A stretch of 5,300 bases of DNA from contig CALZJL010000099.1 in assembly GCA_945787625.1 (NCBI GenBank), positions 1-5,300 of the forward strand, given 5' to 3'. Within the stretch, counting starts at the first letter, position 1. The number at the start of each line of letters is the position of its first letter. Made by a program: the position numbers and the translations under genes. Shown piece by piece: positions 1 through 5,300 of the stretch. This DNA comes from an uncultured Prevotellaceae bacterium (GTDB lineage: Bacteria > Bacteroidota > Bacteroidia > Bacteroidales > Bacteroidaceae). The notes beneath the pieces are model-generated. The model was not told the origin of the DNA and searched no databases. It saw only the letters and a list, made by a program, of their open reading frames with translations.

Positions 1-5
1 AAAAA

Positions 6-2198
6 ATGGAAAGACTTGAAAGCATAGCACGCTCATACGCCGAAGAGTATGTGAGTGATGCCATTCATCCGGCGCACCTGTTTAAGGCAGCCTTACACAA
101 GGATGTAGGATTAGTGTCGTTCGTAGAGTCAACATTAGACAAGGACTACTACTATCTGCTGGATTGGGCAGACGTGCAATGCAAGCTTGCACCGCGTGCC
201 TCACGCCCTGGGCGAGTGCTGGACATGAGTGCAGAGGCTGAGGAAGTGATGCACGAAGCAGATTCGTATCGCGACAAGTTCGGACTTGATGAGACCAACG
301 AGGTCTGTGTGCTTGCAGCCTTGGTCACCCCAGGTGTAGGCTTCACCTTTGACCAGCTCAAGACGCTCCCCCTGTCAGCTCAGGAGATATGCGACAAGAT
401 GGGAGCAGGCAAAGACGCAGCCCAACCGGCATTCGTGCCGACTCCGGGTGCCGCCCCCAAGGGAGGAGCAGGCAATATCGACAAGTACTGCATCGACAAG
501 ATACGCCAAGTGCAGGAAGGCAAGATAGGCACAATCATAGGCTTCGAAGACGAACTTCAGATCATCTACGAAACCTTGGGACGCCGCTACAAGTCTAATC
601 TGCTCATCACAGGCGAGGCAGGCGTAGGCAAGACAGCCCTCATAGGAGCATTCGCCACACGACTGGCATCGGGTCAAGTCCCCGAGTTCCTTCAGGGAGC
701 CAGAGCCTACGAAGTAGACCTTGCGGCACTGACGAGCGACGCCCAGTACAAAGGCGAAATCGACGACAGATTCAAGACAATCATCACAACCGTCGAAGAA
801 AAGACAAACGGAGCCACGGTGCTGATCATCGAAGGAATAGACAAACTCTTCGACAAGCAAGGTCAGCTCTACGGCTGTGCCCAACTCCTGAAGCAAGAGC
901 TCACCAAAGGCTCGCTGCAATTACTCTGCACAGCAAGTATCGACGGCTTTACCAAGAACATCGAGACAGACCGCGAGGTAGTATCAAAATTGGAAAAACT
1001 CACCGTAGAAGAGCCCACGGCAGAGATGTGTATGGAAATCCTGCGCGGAGCCCTGCCAGCCTACGAAGAGTTCCACAAGGTGAGCGTAGACGAGGGAGTG
1101 ATGTCAGACGCCATACGTCTGGCCAAGCGTTATCTCAACGAAAAAGCCTTGCCCGACTCAGCCTTCGACCTGCTCGACCGCTCGATGAGCGAAGTCAAGA
1201 TAGCAGGAGGAACATCGCTCGCCTGTGCCGACTTGGAGCGCATCGTAGCAAAGATTAAGAATATGCCTCTGGGCAAGGTGCAGCAAGGCGAGCAGGAAAA
1301 ACTCATGGGAGCAGAAGAGACCATGAAGAGCCGCGTCATAGGCCAGGACCATGCCATCAAGAAAGTCATCGACAGCATCTTCGAGTCACGCTCAGGTCTC
1401 AACAAGAAAGGCCAGCCCATGGGCTCATTCTTCTTCCTGGGCCCCACAGGTACAGGTAAGACCGAGCTCTCAAAGACCCTGGCAGAGTTCCTCTTCGGCG
1501 ACGAATCCGCACTCCTGCGCTTCGACATGAGCGAGTTCAAGGAGGAGCACAGCGTCGCACTCCTCTACGGCGCGCCTCCGGGCTACGTAGGCTACGAAGA
1601 AGGAGGCCTGCTCGTCAACAAGATACGCCAGACCCCATACGCCGTAGTACTGTTTGACGAGATAGAGAAAGCCCACAAGAGCGTCTTCGACCTCTTCCTC
1701 CAGATACTCGACGAAGGCAAGCTACATGACCGCCTGGGTCGAGTGGGAGACTTCTCAAACGCCATCATACTCTTCACCTCCAACATAGGCAGCAAGGAGA
1801 TCTCCGAGCGTTTCCTGCGCGGAGACGTCCCCACGGGAGCCGAGATGATGGAGACGATGCAAAACTATTTCCGTCCGGAGTTTCTCGCGCGCCTCACCGA
1901 GATAGTGCCCTTCGCCCCGATTACCGAGAAGACCGTAGTGCAAATCTTCGAGATACACCTGCGCGGTCTCGACAAACTCCTCGCAGAGCAGAACATCACA
2001 CTACGTCTCGACGACGAAGCCAAGAAAGCCTTCGCCATGATGGGCTTCGACCCACAATACGGAGCACGCCAGATAATCGGCAATATCCGCAAATATATAC
2101 GCCAGCCCCTCTCCAAGCTCATCATCTCGGGCAAAGTCAAGAGCGGAGACATCGTAGAGGGCAAGGCCGACGGCACATTCCAAGTAGTCACACAGTGA
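6..2198 (+). CDS. clpV: ClpV/TssH-like double-AAA+ unfoldase with degenerate first ATPase domain
   Basis: Likely the cytoplasmic hexameric ATPase that disassembles contracted type VI sheaths (ClpV, also called TssH). Residues 1-135 form a Clp-N-like domain, 136-158 a Pro/Gly/Ala-rich linker, about 175-418 AAA+ domain 1 and 440-730 domain 2. Domain 1 keeps Walker A (GEAGVGKT, 203-210) and the pore tyrosine (QYKGE, Y248). Its Walker B reads IIEG (274-277) instead of hhDE, and the arginine-finger pair aligns with S327-K328. Domain 2 is complete: Walker A GPTGTGKT (479-486), pore loop GYVGY (526-530), Walker B LFDE (549-552), sensor-1 N593, arginine finger R629 and sensor-2 GAR (686-688). There is almost no middle domain (about 25 residues between the two ATPases), and 730 residues is short for ClpV. 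No IGF/VGF ClpP-docking loop is seen, which fits an unfoldase working without a protease. The ATG lies 5 bases from the window edge, so an upstream start cannot be excluded, but it suits the N-domain. ClpA is the main alternative; the ClpV call is inferred from the missing ClpP loop and the spike-like neighbour. Confidence 0.8.
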   Translation: MERLESIARSYAEEYVSDAIHPAHLFKAALHKDVGLVSFVESTLDKDYYYLLDWADVQCKLAPRASRPGRVLDMSAEAEEVMHEADSYRDKFGLDETNEVCVLAALVTPGVGFTFDQLKTLPLSAQEICDKMGAGKDAAQPAFVPTPGAAPKGGAGNIDKYCIDKIRQVQEGKIGTIIGFEDELQIIYETLGRRYKSNLLITGEAGVGKTALIGAFATRLASGQVPEFLQGARAYEVDLAALTSDAQYKGEIDDRFKTIITTVEEKTNGATVLIIEGIDKLFDKQGQLYGCAQLLKQELTKGSLQLLCTASIDGFTKNIETDREVVSKLEKLTVEEPTAEMCMEILRGALPAYEEFHKVSVDEGVMSDAIRLAKRYLNEKALPDSAFDLLDRSMSEVKIAGGTSLACADLERIVAKIKNMPLGKVQQGEQEKLMGAEETMKSRVIGQDHAIKKVIDSIFESRSGLNKKGQPMGSFFFLGPTGTGKTELSKTLAEFLFGDESALLRFDMSEFKEEHSVALLYGAPPGYVGYEEGGLLVNKIRQTPYAVVLFDEIEKAHKSVFDLFLQILDEGKLHDRLGRVGDFSNAIILFTSNIGSKEISERFLRGDVPTGAEMMETMQNYFRPEFLARLTEIVPFAPITEKTVVQIFEIHLRGLDKLLAEQNITLRLDDEAKKAFAMMGFDPQYGARQIIGNIRKYIRQPLSKLIISGKVKSGDIVEGKADGTFQVVTQ

Positions 2199-3232
2199 TA
2201 CGCAAGGCATTGATAGCAGGCTGTGGCGCCCTTGGGAACGAAGTTATAAAAAACCTCGCTCTCATGGGCGTCGCAGATTTCTGCATTGTAGACTTTGACG
2301 AAGTCGAGAAGAGCAATCTGACCCGCTCCATCTTGTTCACCCCCGACGACATAGGCAGGCCAAAAGTCGAAGTGGCACGACAGGCAATCCTGCGCATCAA
2401 TCCCGATGCCCACGTCAGGGCCATCAAAGGCAATATCTGCCACGACGTAGGCTTAGGCACGATTCGCAAGGCAGACATCATCTTCTCATGTCTCGACAGC
2501 CGCTGGTCACGATACTGCCTACAACGCCTGTGTCTCAGAGCAGGCAAGGTGATGATAGACGGAGGCATACTCAATCTCGAAGGCACCGTGCGCACATTCA
2601 TGCCCCGACACAGCTGCTACGCCTGCTCCTTGGGCGAAGAAGCACTCGAAGAGCTACGCAAGCGAATGCCCTGCTCCGGGATAATACGACGCCAGGAGCA
2701 AGCAGGCCATGCCCCCACCACCCCCATCATAGCCTCCGTCATCGGAGCAATGATGGTACAAGAAGGCACACGCACACCCCCGTGGCCCAAAGGCGCCAGT
2801 TACGACGGAGAGACCCTCACCATGAGACGCATCGCCCTCCATGCCTGGGACGAAGACTGCCCCCTCCACGACGTATGGGAGCCCATAGAGACCCTCCCAG
2901 AGATAAGCCCCGAGAGTAGGGTAGGAGACCTCCGCACGACCATCGGCGAGGGACGTCTGCTCCTCAACGAACCCTACGTCGCCCACATAGAGCACGTCCC
3001 CACAGGGCAACGCATACAAGTAGGGCTGCCAGCACACGAGGTAGAGACCTTCATCTCCACACACCCCACACTCAGACGCTACCCCCTGAGCCAGTTCACA
3101 CAGAGCGAAGAGGGCATCATAAGCCTCGACGGCGAGTTACGCCACCTCACCCTGCGCGAGTTAGGCATACCCCCCGAGGAAGTACTCAGAGTGGAGACCC
3201 CACACAGCATCAGATATATAGAGATAGGTTAA
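2195..3232 (+). CDS. ThiF/MoeB/E1-like adenylating enzyme with C-terminal extension
   Basis: Members of this family activate the C-terminus of a ubiquitin-like or sulfur-carrier protein by ATP-dependent adenylation. Visible landmarks are the Rossmann glycine loop GCGALG (9-14), D33/D35 of the nucleotide strand, NLTR (41-44) with the catalytic-type arginine, K57 in GRPKVE, the acidic D101 in CLDS (where MoeB has TDN), and CYAC (141-144), the first zinc pair. The second pair is C222-P-L-H225 instead of CxxC. C160 in MPCSG is a candidate thioester cysteine, followed by the family's AG...IASVIGAMMVQE helix (170-190). The fold begins at residue 4, so the roughly 30-residue N-terminal helix of MoeB, which supplies a cross-dimer arginine, is missing. 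Residues 226-345 form an extension of unknown fold. The start is GTG, overlapping the upstream TGA in a GTGA junction; no Shine-Dalgarno is visible, so translation is probably coupled to the unfoldase gene. The family is clear. The substrate is unknown, because no ubiquitin-like, E2 or thiamin/molybdopterin gene lies nearby. Confidence 0.85.
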   Translation: MIRKALIAGCGALGNEVIKNLALMGVADFCIVDFDEVEKSNLTRSILFTPDDIGRPKVEVARQAILRINPDAHVRAIKGNICHDVGLGTIRKADIIFSCLDSRWSRYCLQRLCLRAGKVMIDGGILNLEGTVRTFMPRHSCYACSLGEEALEELRKRMPCSGIIRRQEQAGHAPTTPIIASVIGAMMVQEGTRTPPWPKGASYDGETLTMRRIALHAWDEDCPLHDVWEPIETLPEISPESRVGDLRTTIGEGRLLLNEPYVAHIEHVPTGQRIQVGLPAHEVETFISTHPTLRRYPLSQFTQSEEGIISLDGELRHLTLRELGIPPEEVLRVETPHSIRYIEIG

Positions 3233-3306
3233 GACGAGCAGCAAGTTTTTCATGTCATAGAGAAGCATTTTGTATGCAAAACCCTACGCTTGTCAAAGAA
3301 TTTTTA

Positions 3307-3314
3307 TAAATTTG
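3307..3314 (+). promoter_or_regulatory. Bacteroidota-type -7 promoter element (TAAATTTG)
   Basis: TAAATTTG followed by CA matches the Bacteroidota -7 consensus TAnnTTTG. It sits in the 275-bp gap after the E1-like gene and would place a transcript start near 3321, about 35 bases before the 31-codon ORF at 3358. The -33 element is poor: the nearest TTG (3290-3292) is only 14 bases upstream, closer than the usual 19-21. If real, it starts a second transcription unit covering the small ORF and the spike-like gene, separate from the unfoldase/E1 pair. The rest of the gap shows no RNA gene and no convincing terminator. Confidence 0.45.
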
Positions 3315-3357
3315 CAGCGTTGAGTCAAGCATTTCAAACAGAAATCAGAGTACGAAT

Positions 3358-3453
3358 ATGGGCAACGAAGCAACAGTAGGATTCTTGAGCAAGGAGACAT
3401 TTACATTTCAAGCCCTCCGCAGCCTCAGCATCATCAGCAAGAAAGACGAGTAG
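3358..3453 (+). CDS. 31-codon ORF, possible leader peptide or remnant of a beta-repeat protein
   Basis: An ATG-initiated ORF of 31 codons ending in TAG. I do not recognise it. Its second half (FTFQALRSLSII, residues 15-26) has the same alternating hydrophobic spacing as a repeat unit in the downstream protein (ISLITDSALNLQ, residues 157-168 there), so it could be the start of a related spike-like protein, a decayed paralogue, or a short peptide in its own right. It lies about 35 bases after the predicted transcript start, so it would be the first ORF on that transcript. It is in frame with the 575-codon gene: after the TAG, 18 sense codons lead to that gene's ATG with no other stop. Upstream, the frame is closed by TAA at 3307-3309. 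The short length makes chance occurrence quite possible. Confidence 0.35.
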   Translation: MGNEATVGFLSKETFTFQALRSLSIISKKDE

Positions 3454-3465
3454 AGAGAGACACAC

Positions 3466-3490
3466 ACACCATATAATACATACACCATAT
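3466..3490 (+). repeat. Short direct repeat ACACCATAT, two copies
   Basis: ACACCATAT occurs at 3466-3474 and again at 3482-3490, 16 bases apart start to start, between the 31-codon ORF and the spike-like gene. It follows an AG/AC-rich simple stretch (3453-3470). It could be an operator-like pair or just low-complexity leader sequence; nothing else supports a function. Confidence 0.25.
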
Positions 3491-3507
3491 CCTCCCACAC
3501 AACGACT

Positions 3508-5235
3508 ATGAGCACCCCGTTAGAAACCCTCAAGGCCGCCCTCGACACCTACAAGACCGACCAAATCCAAGCCGATCTCGACAACATACAGAAACGCAAA
3601 GACGACGTCTACGACGCGTGCACCAAAGCCCTCGAACTCTCCAAGGCCAAACGCTACATACACGACGACAACGTCCTCATACTCTCCGCCCCCCACATCA
3701 TCATCGGCAACGTCGACGCCATGGGCAACCTCATCAGCAGCGACAACCTCATCGAGATACGCAGCAACACCCTCTCCCTCCACGGCGTAGGACCAGGCGG
3801 CATCATCAGCACCAAAGCCCCCACCATCGAACACATCGCCGTCAACCCCGGCAGCGACGGCCTCACCAACACCATCGAAGCCACCTCCAGCATCAAGCTA
3901 CAATCCCGCGGCGTCGGCATCAGCGCCACCAACGACCAAGGCAGCTTCGCCGACGAAGCCCTCTTCGGCAACGGCATATCCCTCATCACCGACTCAGCCC
4001 TCAACCTCCAGGCCACCCCCTCATGTAAAGAAAAAAAACGTCACGTAGAAGAACGAATCGCCATCTGCGACACCCGAATCAACGAGCTCAAGACCGCCGC
4101 CGATAAAAAGCGTCAGGACATCGACCAGTGCATCGACACCATCGAAAAACTCATGAACCTCAGCGACGACCTTCTCAAATCCGAATCCGACCTACGCACC
4201 AACCAGCAGATGATGTCAATCCTCCAAAACGAATACAAGCTCAAAGAGCAAGCCCTCATCAGCCACGTCACCGCATACATACAGACCGTCTCCGAATGGG
4301 CCGAGAGCAAACGCACCCACACCGCCCTCACCCAGATGAAAGACGACCTCCAAGCCAAAGAAGCCCAATTCAAAGACGACGTCAACACCTCGAAAGTCAC
4401 AATCCAAGGCGAACACATAAGCATCGAGACCCGCGACGGCGACAACAACGTCAAGACCCACCCCCAAGCAGGCCTCACCATCAACGCCCCCCACGTCAGA
4501 GTCAGCAGCTACGACAACGAGCATAAACTCATCGAAGGCAGCGACATCAATCTCAGCACCCAGCAGCTAAACATAGACACCATCGCCCCCGGTCAGCCCG
4601 ACAACAATGGAGAAAGCGAAGCCAAGCTCAGCGACAAAGGCCACGTCACCATCACCACCAAGACCGTCCTCCTCCAAGGCATAGACCAAAAAGTCAAGCA
4701 AGAAGAAGGAAAAGACAAATACACCGAGACCGCCGTCGCCAAAGACTCACGCCTCAGCGTCCTCATGGAGCACATCGACATGGGCGCCACCCAGACCACC
4801 GACGGCAAAATCATGGGCGACATCACCCTCAACGCCAAAGACATCACCCTCCACGCCATGGATCAAGACATCGACCAAGACAGCGGCAAGCGCAGCGACA
4901 AAGAGATGGCCGCCGAGACCAAGCTCACTCTCCAAGCCGCCGACATCGTCCTTGGCAACGTCAAAGACGAAGACAAGAGCCAGAGCATCACCCTCAAGAC
5001 CGACAAGCTCGCCAGCACAGCCAAGACCTCAATCAGCCTGACCCAAGGCGAAGACAAAGCCACCCTCAAGCTCGAAGGCGGCAAGATAAACGAAAAAGCC
5101 GACTCTACAGAGATAGACTCCAAGACCACCATCAAGCAAGCCACCGAGCTCAAAGACAAACTCACAGGCACCAAAGCCGAGTTCCAGACCGTAAAAGCCA
5201 CAAGCAAGCTCAAGGGACCGAAGATAGATGATTAG
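3508..5235 (+). CDS. VgrG-C-terminus-like beta-repeat protein with central coiled coil
   Basis: A 575-residue protein I cannot assign to a named family. After a short helical start (about 5-50), residues 56-169 carry repeats of the form hxhx[A/S/T]xxhxh, for example LILSAPHIIIGN (57-68) and IKLQSRGVGISA (129-140). Residues 172-293 are heptad-rich, charged and probably coiled coil. Residues 297-525 return to the repeats, for example VTIQGEHISIET (297-308), LTINAPHVRVSS (323-334), ITLNAKDITLHA (439-450) and LTLQAADIVLGN (473-484). The tail (526-575) is Lys/Thr/Asp-rich. The repeats resemble the DUF2345-like beta-helical tip of VgrG spikes, but no gp27/gp5-like base or OB domain is present. There is no signal peptide or membrane segment, so any export would be through an injection apparatus. 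No Shine-Dalgarno precedes the ATG. Codons end overwhelmingly in C. The gene stops with TAG followed directly by in-frame TGA. A spike-tip or cargo-carrier role is inferred; a structural fibre is the alternative. Confidence 0.8.
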   Translation: MSTPLETLKAALDTYKTDQIQADLDNIQKRKDDVYDACTKALELSKAKRYIHDDNVLILSAPHIIIGNVDAMGNLISSDNLIEIRSNTLSLHGVGPGGIISTKAPTIEHIAVNPGSDGLTNTIEATSSIKLQSRGVGISATNDQGSFADEALFGNGISLITDSALNLQATPSCKEKKRHVEERIAICDTRINELKTAADKKRQDIDQCIDTIEKLMNLSDDLLKSESDLRTNQQMMSILQNEYKLKEQALISHVTAYIQTVSEWAESKRTHTALTQMKDDLQAKEAQFKDDVNTSKVTIQGEHISIETRDGDNNVKTHPQAGLTINAPHVRVSSYDNEHKLIEGSDINLSTQQLNIDTIAPGQPDNNGESEAKLSDKGHVTITTKTVLLQGIDQKVKQEEGKDKYTETAVAKDSRLSVLMEHIDMGATQTTDGKIMGDITLNAKDITLHAMDQDIDQDSGKRSDKEMAAETKLTLQAADIVLGNVKDEDKSQSITLKTDKLASTAKTSISLTQGEDKATLKLEGGKINEKADSTEIDSKTTIKQATELKDKLTGTKAEFQTVKATSKLKGPKIDD

Positions 5236-5243
5236 TGAGGTTA

Positions 5244-5300
5244 TGAGGTCGCTTCGCTTGTGAGGTCGCTTCGCTTGTGAGGTCGCTTCGCTTGTGAGGT
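5244..5300 (+). repeat. 17-bp tandem repeat, three full copies, continuing past the window
   Basis: The unit TGAGGTCGCTTCGCTTG is repeated without error at 5244-5260, 5261-5277 and 5278-5294. A fourth copy begins at 5295 and is cut by the window end. A partial TGAGGT at 5236-5241, directly after the stop codon, looks like a degenerate first copy. Each unit contains the internal duplication CGCTT-CGCTT. Seventeen is not a multiple of three, and TGA recurs in every plus-strand frame, so it is not coding on that strand; the minus strand of the unit contains no stop codon. The head-to-tail arrangement without spacers excludes a CRISPR array. Confidence 0.9.

Noticed and set aside
375..920. Long minus-strand ORF opposite the unfoldase gene
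   Set aside because: It is antisense to a well-conserved AAA+ coding frame and shows no domain or composition of its own.
6..2198. ClpA or ClpC partner of ClpP
   Set aside because: No IGF/VGF-type loop is seen in domain 2 between the Walker B and arginine-finger regions, and no clpP or clpS gene is in the window; it remains a weaker alternative.
1865..2443. Minus-strand ORF spanning the unfoldase/E1 junction
   Set aside because: Both plus-strand proteins show conserved motifs through this stretch; the antisense frame has none.
3265..3277. Possible hairpin GCAT-N5-ATGC between the E1-like gene and the next promoter
   Set aside because: The stem is only 4 bp, lacks GC strength and has no following T-run, so it does not support a terminator.
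3472..3477. TATAAT resembling a sigma-70 -10 box before the spike-like gene
   Set aside because: There is no matching -35, and Bacteroidota promoters use TAnnTTTG rather than this form; it lies in a low-complexity AC/AT stretch.
3618..4028. Plus-strand ORF rich in His, Arg, Gln and Pro inside the spike-like gene
   Set aside because: This is a frame-shifted shadow caused by the C-rich codon bias; its composition is unlike a real protein.
5244..5300. CRISPR array
   Set aside because: The 17-bp units abut directly with no spacers, so it is a simple tandem repeat.

Overview
The window looks like a piece of a Bacteroidota (probably Bacteroidales) chromosome. The reasons are a TAnnTTTG-type -7 promoter element (3307-3314), the lack of Shine-Dalgarno sites before the genes, and a ClpV-type unfoldase whose N-domain and short linker recall, from memory, the TssH proteins of Bacteroidota type VI secretion (subtype iii). 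GC content is a little above half by eye. The plus strand becomes steadily C-rich and G-poor towards the right. The species cannot be named.

Layout, all on the plus strand: (1) 6-2198, a 730-residue double-AAA+ Clp unfoldase, best read as ClpV/TssH, the ATPase that recycles contracted T6SS sheaths. Its second ATPase ring is intact; its first has lost the usual Walker B acids and arginine fingers. (2) 2195-3232, a 345-residue ThiF/MoeB/E1-like adenylating enzyme with a C-terminal extension of about 120 residues, coupled to the first gene by a GTGA start/stop overlap. (3) 3233-3507, a gap holding a promoter element and a 31-codon ORF (3358-3453). That ORF is in frame with the next gene and separated from it by one TAG codon. 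(4) 3508-5235, a 575-residue fibrous protein: two blocks of VgrG-C-terminus-like beta repeats with a coiled coil between them. (5) 5244-5300, a 17-bp tandem repeat that runs off the window end.

Together these suggest the edge of a contractile injection (type VI-like) locus: an unfoldase for sheath recycling, a spike-like beta-repeat protein, and an unexpected E1-like enzyme translated together with the unfoldase. The E1-unfoldase pair and the orphan spike-like protein with its in-frame leader ORF are the parts most likely to be undescribed. No sheath, baseplate, Hcp, E2, ubiquitin-like or JAB protease gene lies inside the window, so the type VI assignment and any conjugation role are inferences.
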